64,000 nucleotides of DNA from Planctomycetota bacterium (GTDB taxonomy: Bacteria > Planctomycetota > UBA1135 > GCA-002686595). The position numbers and the translations under genes were made by a program. Positions 51,330 to 59,661 of the stretch are shown here, piece by piece; position 1 is the stretch's first letter, and each line of letters starts with the position of its first letter. The notes under the pieces were generated by a model. That model was not told the DNA's origin. It worked only from the letters and a program-made list of their open reading frames with translations, and did not search any database. Where the stretch lies: NCBI GenBank assembly GCA_016709875.1, contig JADJLZ010000002.1, positions 682,001 through 746,000 on the forward strand, written 5' to 3'.

Positions 51330-51794
51330 ATGAACCAGGAACCGCACGACGAGTCCTTCCAGGACACGAACCTCAACTCGCCCGAGTACCGCGAGCGGCT
51401 GATGCGCAAGCTCAACTGCCTGATCGCCGTGCTCGAGGTCGCCACCGCGAAGGTCAGGAAGAGCCTCACCGAACCGGCGGCCGACACCGAGCGCCTCGGG
51501 CGCATTCGCACCAACTTGCAGAGCACGCTCGACGTGTGCATGCGCGCTCGCTCGGCGCTCGAACGGCGCGAGGCGCTGCCCAAGGAACTGCCCGAGAATC
51601 TCTCGCAGGTGATCGAGGAGACCAAGGTCGTCGAGGGTCGCAAGGCCGACCGCCGCAAGGTGCGCACCACCCATCAGCACGGCGAACTGCGTCAGGATGA
51701 ACGCCGCAAGTTCGAGAGCATGGGAACGATCCAGAAGTCCGAGCTCGTCAAGGTCGACCTCGAGGACCTGACACGCAAGCTGCAAGGTTTCTAG
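51330..51794 (+). CDS. Hypothetical soluble helical protein
   Basis: 154 residues from ATG 51330. Highly charged and predicted helical (SPEYRERLMRKLNCLIAVLE, TERLGRIRTNLQSTLDVCMR), with a Lys/Arg-rich stretch EGRKADRRKVRTTHQHGE at about 103-120. No signal peptide or membrane helix, and no family recognised. A strong hairpin with a T-run follows, so it is likely a single-gene transcript or the end of the sigma operon, from which it is separated by 161 bases. Confidence 0.7.
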   Translation: MNQEPHDESFQDTNLNSPEYRERLMRKLNCLIAVLEVATAKVRKSLTEPAADTERLGRIRTNLQSTLDVCMRARSALERREALPKELPENLSQVIEETKVVEGRKADRRKVRTTHQHGELRQDERRKFESMGTIQKSELVKVDLEDLTRKLQGF

Positions 51795-51814
51795 AAGAGA
51801 ACCCGAAGCAGGCT

Positions 51815-51855
51815 GCGGGCCGCCGGCGCGATGCGCTGCGCGGCCCGCGCCTTTT
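51815..51855 (+). terminator. Rho-independent terminator
   Basis: GCGGGCCGC (51815-51823) pairs perfectly with GCGGCCCGC (51840-51848), followed by GCCTTTT (to 51855). It lies 20 bases after the stop of the preceding gene and 26 bases before the end of the convergent TonB gene. Confidence 0.7.
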
Positions 51856-51880
51856 CAGCCAGGCTCGGCGCGCGAGAAAT

Positions 51881-52639
51881 TCAGCCGCGCGCTTCGACGA
51901 CGCGGAAGACGATCGCGTGCTCGAGGCGCCACGCGACCGGCGTGCCCGCCGAGAGCGCGGGACGGAAGCGCCAGCGCTCGACGCACAGGCGCGCCGCCTC
52001 GTCCAGCCGCGCATAGCCGCTCGAGCCCAGCACGCGCACAGCTTGCACGCGGCCGTCCGCGGCGATCTGGATCTCCAGGCGCACCCGGCCGCGCTCCCCG
52101 ACACTCGCCGAGCCCGCGGGATATTCCGGCGCGGGACAGTCGAGCGGAGCGGGTGGCACGATCGCGACTGCGACCGCGCAGGTGGCGTCGGGCGCGGTAG
52201 CTCCCGCCGCGAGCGGGGTTGAGGGCGCGGGTCGTGCCTCGAGTGCTGTCGAGCGCAGACGCGAGCACAGCAGCGAACCCGAGCTGCGCACACCGATCAC
52301 GCTGTGCGGGGCGGCGGCGGGCGATTCGATCGGCTCGCCGTCCAGCGGCGCCGCGGCGAGCAGTTCCTCCAGGCTCTCGGTGATCGGCTGCACCACGTCG
52401 GAAGCGGGGAGGGGCGGCAGCGTCTCGCGGTCGCTGGCGCGCACGGGACGCAGCGGCTGCTCGGCGGCCGGTCGGTGCGCCACGAGGCGCACGCTGACCG
52501 GCTCCGGATCGAATTCGCGCGAGGCGACGATCGGCGCGAAGTGCACCAGCAGCGCCAGGGTGCAGGCATGCAGCGCAAGAGAGATCGCGACGGCGAGCGA
52601 CGGCCTGGAGCGGCGGGTTTGGCGTGTGCGCGTGGACAT
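51881..52639 (-). CDS. TonB family energy-transducing protein
   Basis: 252 residues. A cytoplasmic basic N-terminus is followed by a single membrane helix (about 15-36: LAVAISLALHACTLALLVHF), a Pro/Ala-rich spacer, and a C-terminal TonB domain (about 165-245: CPAPEYPAGSASVGERGRVR, IAADGRVQAVRVLGSSGYAR, AARLCVERWRFRPAL). It would pass proton-motive force to an outer-membrane receptor. No ExbB/ExbD or receptor gene is in the window. The spacer has cysteines (LLCSRLRS, DATCAVA), unusual for TonB. Confidence 0.87.
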   Translation of the reverse strand: MSTRTRQTRRSRPSLAVAISLALHACTLALLVHFAPIVASREFDPEPVSVRLVAHRPAAEQPLRPVRASDRETLPPLPASDVVQPITESLEELLAAAPLDGEPIESPAAAPHSVIGVRSSGSLLCSRLRSTALEARPAPSTPLAAGATAPDATCAVAVAIVPPAPLDCPAPEYPAGSASVGERGRVRLEIQIAADGRVQAVRVLGSSGYARLDEAARLCVERWRFRPALSAGTPVAWRLEHAIVFRVVEARG

Positions 52640-52822
52640 GAGCAGGAGCGTGGCCCGGCGAGATTACCAGCTCCCGCGGACTGTGTTTCGGACGGATTCG
52701 CGCTTCCGCAGCGGGCCGGGAGCGGGTTCTACAGCAGGCCACGGCACTCGGCGAATTTCCTCAGAAAGTCCTGTCGAGCCCGCAGCTTCGTGCGCTCTAG
52801 GCGCGGGCCGTTCTCGCGGCGC

Positions 52823-53644
52823 TCAGTGGCCCCAGCTGCGCAGGTAGCGGAAGTCGTGGTTGACCGTGCGCTCCGAGAGCTTGGCGATCACCGGCGGGAG
52901 CCGCTTGTACTGGTTCAGCGCCACGCGCGCCGCGATGCGGCGCACGAACTCGCGCTCGAAGCCCTCGGCGACGAGCTGCTCCTCGCCGCAGCGCTGGTCG
53001 ATCATGCGTTCGAAGAGCGCGTCGGCCTGCGCGTAGGTGAAGCCGAGCTCGCCCTCGTCGGTCTGGCCCTCGAAGAGATCCGCGGTCGGTGTCTTCTCGA
53101 TCACGCTCGCGGGCAGCCCAAGGTGCCGCGCGAGCTGGAAGATCTGGTGCTTGTAGAGATCGCCAAGCGGATTGAGTGCACACGCCGCGTCGCCGAACTG
53201 CGTCGAGTAGCCGAGCAGGATCTCGGTCTTGTTGCTCGTGCCGATCACCAGCGCGCGCCATTCAGCGGAAAGATCGTAGAGCACGATCATGCGCGCGCGC
53301 GCCATCACGTTGCCGCGCCGGATTCGGTCGGCCACCTCGTTCGGCGCCAGGTAGCCATCGGCCATCGCGCTGATCTCGATGCGCCGCGTGCGGATGCCGA
53401 GCTGCTGCACGACCGCGAGCGCGTCGGCTTCGCTCGCGGGGCTCGAGGTCTTGTAGGGCAGGCGCACGCCGAGCACGTTGTCAGGCCCGTAGGCGCGCGC
53501 GCACAACGCGGCCGTCACCGCGGAGTCGACACCGCCCGAGACACCGACCACCGCGCGCAGGAACCCGAACTTGCCGGCCTCGCTGCGCAGGAAGCGCACG
53601 AGCAGCTGCTCGACGAGCTCGCACTGGATGTCGAGCCTGTTCAA
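52823..53644 (-). CDS. nadE: NAD+ synthase, ammonia-type domain
   Basis: 273 residues. ATP-pyrophosphatase P-loop VVGVSGGVDSAVTAAL (SGGVDS at 36-41), then VIGTSNKTEILLGY and TPTADLFEGQTDEGELGFTY. It converts nicotinate adenine dinucleotide to NAD+ with ATP and ammonia. The length is that of the free-standing synthetase domain. The start, TTG 53644, lies one base after the stop of the nitrilase-type amidase gene, which probably supplies the ammonia from glutamine. Last gene of a four-gene minus-strand run. Confidence 0.93.
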   Translation of the reverse strand: MNRLDIQCELVEQLLVRFLRSEAGKFGFLRAVVGVSGGVDSAVTAALCARAYGPDNVLGVRLPYKTSSPASEADALAVVQQLGIRTRRIEISAMADGYLAPNEVADRIRRGNVMARARMIVLYDLSAEWRALVIGTSNKTEILLGYSTQFGDAACALNPLGDLYKHQIFQLARHLGLPASVIEKTPTADLFEGQTDEGELGFTYAQADALFERMIDQRCGEEQLVAEGFEREFVRRIAARVALNQYKRLPPVIAKLSERTVNHDFRYLRSWGH

Positions 53645-53645
53645 C

Positions 53646-54503
53646 TCACTCCTCCAGCTGGCCGAGGATGCGCGTCAGTTCGCGCTGCACGAGCCAGGGC
53701 TTCTCGTCGCGCCGCAAGGGCGTCATCACGCGCGCGCGCCGTGTCGCATCCGCGGAGAGGGTCGTCTCGACGACCCCGGGATCGAGCAGCGCGAGCTCGG
53801 CGGCCACTCGTCCGAAGGGGTCGACCACGCGCGAGCCGCCGGAGAAGATCATCCCGTCCTCCGAGCCGACGCGGTTGACGTAGACGATCCAGCTCTGGAA
53901 GAGCAGCGCGAGCGCCTCCTGCATGCGGTTCCAGGTGCGCACGGAGTGCAGTCCGGGCTCCTCGGTCTGCGTCACGCCGCGGCCCGGGCTGGCGGAAGGC
54001 ACGAGCAGCGCGTCCACGTTCGAGATGAAGTGCAGGTACGCGGCGCTGACGTGCCACATGTCCTCGCAGATCAGCACGCCGAAGCGGCCGTGGCGGCTCT
54101 GCACGCAGCGGAAACGGTCGCCCGGCGCGAAGTCGCGCGCATCGTCGAACATGCCGTAGGTCACCAGGTGCACCTTGCGATGCACTTCGAGCAGCCTGCC
54201 GTCCTCGAAGAAGCCGTAGCTGTTGTACAGGCGTCCGTCCTCGCCGCGCTCGACGAAGCCCGCGCCGATCGAAACGTCGCGCGAGCGTTCGCACAGCTGG
54301 GAGAGGATCGCGTGGCCGGCCGGCAGCGCCGCTTCCGCGACCTGGTCGCGCAGGAAATAGCCCGAGAGCGAGAGCTCCGGGAAGAGGACCATCTGGACGC
54401 CGCGCGCGCGCGCGTCCGCGATCGCCGCGAGGTGCATCTCCAGGTTCGCGGAGAGGTTGCCGAGCGTCGGCTCGATCTGGGCCAGGAGGACGCGGCAGTT
54501 CAT
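53646..54503 (-). CDS. Nitrilase-superfamily amidase (glutaminase partner of NadE)
   Basis: 285 residues from ATG 54503. The Glu-Lys-Cys triad is visible: FPELSLSGYF (Glu43), VHRKVHL (Lys110), VLICEDMWH (Cys146). The YLLRDQ-like FLRDQVAEAA and the CEDMWHVSA context match the glutaminase domain of glutamine-dependent NAD synthetases more than free nitrilases. Here this domain is a separate gene ending one base before nadE, which strongly suggests a two-subunit enzyme. In most bacteria the two are fused in one roughly 600-residue chain. Confidence 0.88.
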   Translation of the reverse strand: MNCRVLLAQIEPTLGNLSANLEMHLAAIADARARGVQMVLFPELSLSGYFLRDQVAEAALPAGHAILSQLCERSRDVSIGAGFVERGEDGRLYNSYGFFEDGRLLEVHRKVHLVTYGMFDDARDFAPGDRFRCVQSRHGRFGVLICEDMWHVSAAYLHFISNVDALLVPSASPGRGVTQTEEPGLHSVRTWNRMQEALALLFQSWIVYVNRVGSEDGMIFSGGSRVVDPFGRVAAELALLDPGVVETTLSADATRRARVMTPLRRDEKPWLVQRELTRILGQLEE

Positions 54504-54535
54504 GGGGAGTCCTTCAGGATAGCACCCGGACGAGG

Positions 54536-55528
54536 CTACTCCTTCGCGGAGGCCTCCCAGGCGTCGCGCACGAGCTCCTCGCGCGACACGCCCTCGGCTT
54601 CGGCCTCGAAGGAGAGGATCAGGCGGTGGCGCAGCGCGGGAACGATCAGCGCTTCGAGATCCTCCTCGGAGAGGTGCGCCCGACCGTGCGCGAGCGCGCG
54701 CGCCTTGCCGGCGAGCAGTAGCGCCTGTCCGCCGCGCGGGCTCGCCCCGTGCACCACGCAGCGCCGGATGCGCTCGGGCGCAGCACGATCGCGCGGCTGC
54801 GTGCGCAGCACCAGGCGCGCCACGCGCGCGAGCAACGCGGAGCTCACCGGGACCTCGCGCACGAGCGCGCGCAGCTCGAGCAGGCGCTCGCGCTTCCAGA
54901 CCGCCTCGAGCGGCGCGGGCTCGCTCGAGGTCGTACGCTCGAGAATCGTGCGCAGCGCGGCTTCGGCCGGCATGCCGATCACGATCTCGAGCAGGAACCG
55001 GTCGAGTTGCGCTTCGGGCAGCGGATAGGTGCCCTCCATCTCGATCGGATTCTGTGTCGCGGCGACGAAGAAAGGCGCTTCGAGCGCGTGCGTCTCGCCG
55101 AAGACCGTCACCTGACGCTCGGCCATCGCCTCGAGCAGCGCCGACTGCGTGCGCGGCGTTGCGCGGTTGAGCTCGTCGGCGAGCACGACATTCGCGAAGA
55201 GCGGCCCACGCTGGAAGCGAAAGCCGCGGTGGCCGCGCCCGTCCTCCTCGAGCACGCGTGTGCCGACGATGTCGGCTGGCATCAGGTCGGGCGTGAACTG
55301 GATGCGCTGGAAGGAGAGCTCGAGCGCGCCAGCGAGCAGCTTCACGAGCGTCGTCTTGCCCAGGCCCGGTGCGCCCTCGATCAGCACGTGGCCACCCGCG
55401 AGCAGCGCGAGCCCGGCGAGCTCGAGCGCCTCGTCCTGGCCGAAGAGGCGCGCGGAGAGCGAGCTGCGCAGCGCGCTGAACGCGCGTGCGAACTCCTCGA
55501 TGCGCCGCTCGAGATCCTCGGGCTTCAT
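54536..55528 (-). CDS. MoxR-type AAA+ ATPase
   Basis: 330 residues from ATG 55528. Walker A GAPGLGKT (52-59), LMPADIVGTRVLEE, Walker B VVLADELNRATPRTQSALLE, sensor 1 AATQNPIEMEGTYPLPEAQL and RFLLEI complete the MoxR signature. MoxR ATPases act as chaperones for maturation of complexes, often with von Willebrand A proteins. No such partner is adjacent; the neighbours are a HAD phosphatase (overlapping by four bases) and the NAD synthesis genes. Confidence 0.93.
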   Translation of the reverse strand: MKPEDLERRIEEFARAFSALRSSLSARLFGQDEALELAGLALLAGGHVLIEGAPGLGKTTLVKLLAGALELSFQRIQFTPDLMPADIVGTRVLEEDGRGHRGFRFQRGPLFANVVLADELNRATPRTQSALLEAMAERQVTVFGETHALEAPFFVAATQNPIEMEGTYPLPEAQLDRFLLEIVIGMPAEAALRTILERTTSSEPAPLEAVWKRERLLELRALVREVPVSSALLARVARLVLRTQPRDRAAPERIRRCVVHGASPRGGQALLLAGKARALAHGRAHLSEEDLEALIVPALRHRLILSFEAEAEGVSREELVRDAWEASAKE

Positions 55529-56220
55529 GCGCACAGCCGCTCGACCCACTCGTCGAGCTCCCGGAGATCGTGGACGCGCGGCGCCTTGTCGGTGCGCGCG
55601 CGGGCGTGGTCCACCAGCACCGCGCGCAACCCTGCGCGCTGCGCGCCGTGGAAGTCCTTGTCGAGGTCGTCGCCCGCGTGCAGCGCCTCGTCCGCACTCA
55701 CACCTGCGCGCTCGAGCGCCATGCGGAAGATCTCCAGATCGGGCTTCTCCGCGCGCTCGATGGCCGAGCAGATCACGAAATCGATGCGCGCGGCGAGGCC
55801 GAGGCGCTCGACGAGTCCGGGCAGACGCTGGCTCCAGTTCGAGACCAGGCCGACCACCAGGCCGCGTGCGCGCGCCCGCTCGCACAACTCCAGCGCGCCC
55901 GGGAAGAGTTCGAAGGTCGCGGGATCGGAAAAGCGCGCAAAGAGCGCGCGCGAGAGCTGCGGCAGGCGTTCGGGCGGCAGTCCGAGTTCGACGGTGAAGA
56001 TGCGCTCGATGTAGGCCTCGAACCAGCGCTCCGTGTAGCGCCAGGCGCCGTTGATCTCGCGCGGCAGCTCGCGGTGCGCCTTGCGCATCAGATCGGTCAT
56101 GCGCTCGGTCGTGACGGCGAGGCCCTGATCGCGCGCGCACTCCGCGTAGATCTCAAAGCGCGAGGGCCGCTCGCGGACGAGAGTGTTGCCGACATCGAGG
56201 AAGACCGCGCGCAGGGACAT
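55525..56220 (-). CDS. HAD-superfamily hydrolase, HDHD3-like
   Basis: 231 residues from ATG 56220; a start seven codons earlier is possible. Motif I reads AVFLDVGNTLV, so the nucleophile Asp is present while the usual second Asp is Gly, as in HDHD3-type members. Motif II VVGLVSNWSQRLPG, motif III/IV AEKPDLEIFRMALERAGV and ALHAGDDLDKDFHGAQRAGL are intact. The altered motif I may change or weaken phosphatase activity. Its stop overlaps the MoxR ATG, so the two are coupled. Confidence 0.88.
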   Translation of the reverse strand: MSLRAVFLDVGNTLVRERPSRFEIYAECARDQGLAVTTERMTDLMRKAHRELPREINGAWRYTERWFEAYIERIFTVELGLPPERLPQLSRALFARFSDPATFELFPGALELCERARARGLVVGLVSNWSQRLPGLVERLGLAARIDFVICSAIERAEKPDLEIFRMALERAGVSADEALHAGDDLDKDFHGAQRAGLRAVLVDHARARTDKAPRVHDLRELDEWVERLCA

Positions 56221-56285
56221 CGAGGGGCACCAGTCTTCCAAATCCGCGCCCAGCTTGGGAGACTCTCCTCCCTCGGAGCACCGTC

Positions 56286-57344
56286 ATGCGCCGCCACATG
56301 CACCGAACCCTTCGAATCCTCCTCTGTGCCGGACTCCTGCTCGGCGCTTGCGCGTCTCCCGGCAGTCGCGTGAAGCGCGTCGAGAGCACGCCCGAGGAGG
56401 CCAAGGCGGCGATGGACGCGCGCAACTGGTCGGTCGCCGCCGAGCGCTGGTACGGCATCTTCGCCGGTGACATGACGCACCGGCCCGAGGCCTGCGAGAT
56501 GGCCGCGCGCGCGATGATCGAGATGAAGGACTGGCAGAACGCGTCGCACGTGCTCGATCTTGGCCTGCGCTTCCATCCGACCAACGTGAACCTGCTGGAG
56601 GAGAAGGGTCTCGCGCTCGCGAACCTGAAGTTCGCGCGCGCCGCAGCCGACTGCTTCGAGCGCGTGGTGGAGCTCGAACCCGGGCGCACGCAGGCCTGGG
56701 TCGAGCTGGGACGGGCGCACATGGACCTCGGACTCGAACTCGCGGCCGCGCGCGCCTTCGAGCAGGCGCTCGACTTGCAGCCGGACGATGCCTCCGTGTG
56801 GATCGACCTCGGCCGGGCGCGGGCTCGCGGGAGCGACCCGCAAGGCGCGCTCGCCGCCTACGCGACCGGTTTCGACCGCGAACCGGGCAAGGTCGACGAC
56901 CTGATCGAGGCCGCGCAGCAGTGCGCGCTCCCCGGGGTCAAGCAGAAGCGCACGGAGTACCTGGAGCTCGGCCTGGGCTGGCTCTGCCGAGTGACGATGC
57001 GCGAGCCGCAGCACGTGCTCGCGCACTTCGAGCTCGGAGTGCTGTGCGAGGAGCTCGGCCGCAAGGACGAGGCAGTCGAACACTATCGCCGTGCGATCGA
57101 GCTCGACCTCTCGAACCTGGCGGCCTTGCGCAACCTCGCCGTGCTCTACGCCTCGATGGGCAATGTCGAGGGCACGCGCGAGATGGTCGAGCGCTCGCTC
57201 GCCCTCGAGCACGATCCAGACCGGCGCACGGCGCTGCAGAACCTGCTCGAGAGCGTCTCGAAGCCGCGCGATCCGGCTCCCGCGCCCGAGGCGGACGGCA
57301 AGCCGACGCCCGCGAGTCCCGCACCCGCGGCGCCGGGCGGCTGA
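56286..57344 (+). CDS. TPR-repeat lipoprotein
   Basis: 352 residues with lipobox LLGAC near residue 22. At least five tetratricopeptide repeats follow (NWSVAAERWYGIFAGD, LEEKGLALANLKFARAAADC, AWVELGRAHMDLGLELAAAR, FELGVLCEELGRKDEAVEHY, LRNLAVLYASMGNVEG), and the last 35 residues are Pro/Ala-rich. A protein-protein interaction scaffold attached to the envelope is likely. Partner unknown. It diverges from the HAD gene with 65 bases between starts. Confidence 0.82.
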   Translation: MRRHMHRTLRILLCAGLLLGACASPGSRVKRVESTPEEAKAAMDARNWSVAAERWYGIFAGDMTHRPEACEMAARAMIEMKDWQNASHVLDLGLRFHPTNVNLLEEKGLALANLKFARAAADCFERVVELEPGRTQAWVELGRAHMDLGLELAAARAFEQALDLQPDDASVWIDLGRARARGSDPQGALAAYATGFDREPGKVDDLIEAAQQCALPGVKQKRTEYLELGLGWLCRVTMREPQHVLAHFELGVLCEELGRKDEAVEHYRRAIELDLSNLAALRNLAVLYASMGNVEGTREMVERSLALEHDPDRRTALQNLLESVSKPRDPAPAPEADGKPTPASPAPAAPGG

Positions 57345-57346
57345 GT

Positions 57347-57589
57347 TCAACCCGGCTTCACGATCGCGTCGACGGCGGCTTCGATCTTCTGCGAGAGCTC
57401 TTCGGCGAACTCGTCGCCGAAGTCCATCGCCAGCACGTCGATCTCCTCGAACATGTAGCGGCCCGTCGTGCGGCTGAAGGGGATCCCGTACTCCCACTTG
57501 CTGCCGTCGGCGGCGTGGATCACGACCTCGATCTGGTCGTCGCCCTCGATCGGGTGCACGGAGTAGCTCTTGACTTCGTAGTTGGACAT
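57347..57589 (-). CDS. Small hypothetical acidic protein
   Basis: 80 residues, acidic, no cysteine and no membrane segment. Alternating hydrophobic residues in the first 45 positions (YEVKSYSVHPIEGDDQIEVV, SKWEYGIPFSRTTGRYMFEE) suggest a small beta sheet, then a C-terminal helix (DEFAEELSQKIEAAVDAIV). Not recognised. It follows the lipoprotein methyltransferase gene by seven bases on the same strand and may be in one operon with it. Confidence 0.65.
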   Translation of the reverse strand: MSNYEVKSYSVHPIEGDDQIEVVIHAADGSKWEYGIPFSRTTGRYMFEEIDVLAMDFGDEFAEELSQKIEAAVDAIVKPG

Positions 57590-57596
57590 GCGGGGC

Positions 57597-58343
57597 TCAG
57601 CGCGATTCCTTCTCCCAGGGCGCCGTCGGGCGCCAAACCTGGAAGTCCTGCTCGGGATGTGTGTCGTAGCTCTGGACGAGCACGTAGCCCGCCTGCTGCA
57701 TCTCGCTCTCCATCTGTCCGGCGGGGAGCTTGTGCTCGGGCGGCGGGCCGTGCGCGAGCTTGCCCGGCTTGTAGTCGATCAGCACGACGCGACCGCCGGG
57801 CGCGAGCGCGCGCGCGAGGCGCTGCATGTACTCCACACGGTTCTCGAGGTGGTGATACGTGTCGGCGACGAAGACGAAGTTCAGGCGACCGGGAGGGAAG
57901 TGCGGGTCGTCGAGGCTCGCGAGCACGGGCACGACGTTCGTGAGGCCCGCGCGTGCGGCACGCTGCGTCAGCGCGTCGAGCTGCGCGGGCTCGATGTCGC
58001 TCGCGAAGACGACGCCCTCGGGACAACGCTCGGCGAAGGCGAGGCTGAAGATGCCCGGACCGCAACCGAGGTCGCCGACCAGCGCGTCGGGCGCCGGCGC
58101 GAGCTTTTCGAGAACGAGCTGGACCTGAAAGCGAGCAATGCGATCCGGCGCCAGCAGCGAGGCGATGTAGCGCTCGGTGTCGCCCGGCCCGTGTGGATCG
58201 CGGTTGGCGTGCTCGGGCGCGCTGTCGTGCGGGTGGTCCGTTGCGGGTACGGGCGCCGGCGCGTTCGCCGGCTGAGGGGCGCGGCAGGCGAACACGCAAG
58301 CGAGGAAGAGTGCGAGGACGCCGCGTGTGTGGAGAGTCTTCAT
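57597..58343 (-). CDS. SAM-dependent methyltransferase with lipoprotein signal
   Basis: 248 residues from ATG 58343. The first 22 residues (basic start, hydrophobic LALFLACVFACRAP) form a lipoprotein-type signal with Cys near 21, followed by a Pro/Ala linker. A class I methyltransferase domain follows: motif I VGDLGCGPGIFSLAFAERC, motif II VVFASDIEPAQ, VFVADTYHHLENR and LAPGGRVVLIDYKPG. SAM is a cytoplasmic cofactor, so export of such an enzyme is surprising. Either the signal is not used or the enzyme acts otherwise. A start inside the domain is possible but leaves no good codon. Confidence 0.82.
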   Translation of the reverse strand: MKTLHTRGVLALFLACVFACRAPQPANAPAPVPATDHPHDSAPEHANRDPHGPGDTERYIASLLAPDRIARFQVQLVLEKLAPAPDALVGDLGCGPGIFSLAFAERCPEGVVFASDIEPAQLDALTQRAARAGLTNVVPVLASLDDPHFPPGRLNFVFVADTYHHLENRVEYMQRLARALAPGGRVVLIDYKPGKLAHGPPPEHKLPAGQMESEMQQAGYVLVQSYDTHPEQDFQVWRPTAPWEKESR

Positions 58344-58360
58344 GGCGAGACCCCCGTACT

Positions 58361-59098
58361 CTAGCGAGCGAGCTCGAACACTCCTACCAGGCTCAATCCC
58401 TTGAGGCCGGGCACCCGGTCGAGCAGCGCGAGTGCGGGGATCAGCGCGTTCACCAGGCGCAACTTTCCCGGCGAGAAAGTCTTCGAGAAGTTCGTCTTCT
58501 TCTCTTTCTTGAAGCGATAGCCCCACGCACCGGCGGGGTTCATGTGGCGCATCGAAAGCGTGCGGAAGCCGTGTGATTCCATCAAGCGCGCGAGCGGTTC
58601 CTCGTCGTAGCGGCGGAAGTGGCCGGAGGCCTCGTCCATCGCGTTGTAGAGGCGCGACTGCGCAGGGACCTTGAGCACCACGCGTCCACCGGGCACGAGA
58701 TGGCGCACGAGCTTCTCGACGAAGGCCGCGTCGTCCTCGAAATGCTCGACGACGTCGAGCGCGACGATGACGTCGGCGCGGTAGTCCCCGAGCTCGTGCC
58801 AGTCGCCGCGCAGGTCGACGCAGGCGGTGCGCACCTTGCCGGGCGGGTACTGCGATTCGAGTCGCGCGAGCAGCTCGGGGTTGAGGTCCACGCCGAACAC
58901 GGTCTCCACGCGATCGATGTAGTTGCGGATCACGAAGCCCGCGCCGCAGCCGAGCTCGAGCACGTTCCCGCGCAACTGGTCGGCAAAGTGCGCGGCGATC
59001 CAGGCGTAGTAGTTCGGCAGGAGCGACATGCGGTCCTGCGCCTCGTGGTAGACGCGATTGGCCTTGTCGCGCGTGTCGTTTTCGGGGGCTCCGCTCAT
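58361..59098 (-). CDS. Class I SAM-dependent methyltransferase
   Basis: 245 residues from ATG 59098. Motif I VLELGCGAGFVIRNYIDRV, acidic end of strand 2 FGVDLNPELLARLE, VIVALDVVEHFEDDAAFVEK and LVPGGRVVLKVPAQ, then a lid SRLYNAMDEASGHFRRYDEE typical of UbiE/glycan-associated methyltransferases. The C-terminal part has a basic KKEKKTNFSKTFSPG loop and a hydrophobic helix pair that may touch the membrane. Acceptor unknown. It precedes the second methyltransferase by 17 bases. Confidence 0.88.
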   Translation of the reverse strand: MSGAPENDTRDKANRVYHEAQDRMSLLPNYYAWIAAHFADQLRGNVLELGCGAGFVIRNYIDRVETVFGVDLNPELLARLESQYPPGKVRTACVDLRGDWHELGDYRADVIVALDVVEHFEDDAAFVEKLVRHLVPGGRVVLKVPAQSRLYNAMDEASGHFRRYDEEPLARLMESHGFRTLSMRHMNPAGAWGYRFKKEKKTNFSKTFSPGKLRLVNALIPALALLDRVPGLKGLSLVGVFELAR

Positions 59099-59144
59099 GC
59101 AGGACCCCACCATTCTATCACCCCCGGGAGCACCCGGCGGGGCC

Positions 59145-59606
59145 TCAGGCCCGGCGCACGCGCATACCGGGGCGCAGCAGGCCCTCGCGCAGTACGCGGC
59201 AGACGAATCCGCTGCGGCCGAGCATCAGGTTGGGGAAGCGCGCATCGACCGATTTCAGTGTGCCGCAGGGTTCGCGCACGTCGTGAAGCTCGATCTCGAC
59301 CTCGTCGCCGAGCGCGAGGCGCTCGAGGGGGAGCAGCAGCTTGAAGTCGATGCCCTCGACGAGCACGTTCTCGCCGAAGCTGCCTGGCTGCTCGCACGCG
59401 ACACCGTCGCGGCGCAGGCTCGCGTAGTCGCCGCTCGAGAACAGGCACAGCGCGCGCTTGGCTCCGCCGTGCATTCGAAAACGCTGCTTGTCGCCGACGA
59501 GACCGTTCGAGGTCGCGCGCGCCTCGGGCACGGCGTGCTTGGGGATGCCGCCCGGTCCGATGCAGACGGCGAGGATCGTGCCCTCGATGGTCGTCGTTTC
59601 GCTCAT
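59145..59606 (-). CDS. MOSC domain protein
   Basis: 153 residues. The pattern GPGGIPKHAVPEARATSNGL, HGGAKRALCLFSSGDYASL, PGSFGENVLVEGIDF, GDEVEIELHDVREPCGTL and the Cys in REPC match the C-terminal domain of molybdenum-cofactor sulfurases in its stand-alone form. MOSC proteins carry sulfur or handle Moco-linked substrates; the substrate here is unknown. It is divergent from the DUF5674 gene with 55 bases between starts. Confidence 0.9.
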   Translation of the reverse strand: MSETTTIEGTILAVCIGPGGIPKHAVPEARATSNGLVGDKQRFRMHGGAKRALCLFSSGDYASLRRDGVACEQPGSFGENVLVEGIDFKLLLPLERLALGDEVEIELHDVREPCGTLKSVDARFPNLMLGRSGFVCRVLREGLLRPGMRVRRA

Positions 59607-59661
59607 GTGCCGGGCGCGGATTCTGACGGGTCGCAGGGCGGGGCGCTATGCTCAGGGCTCG

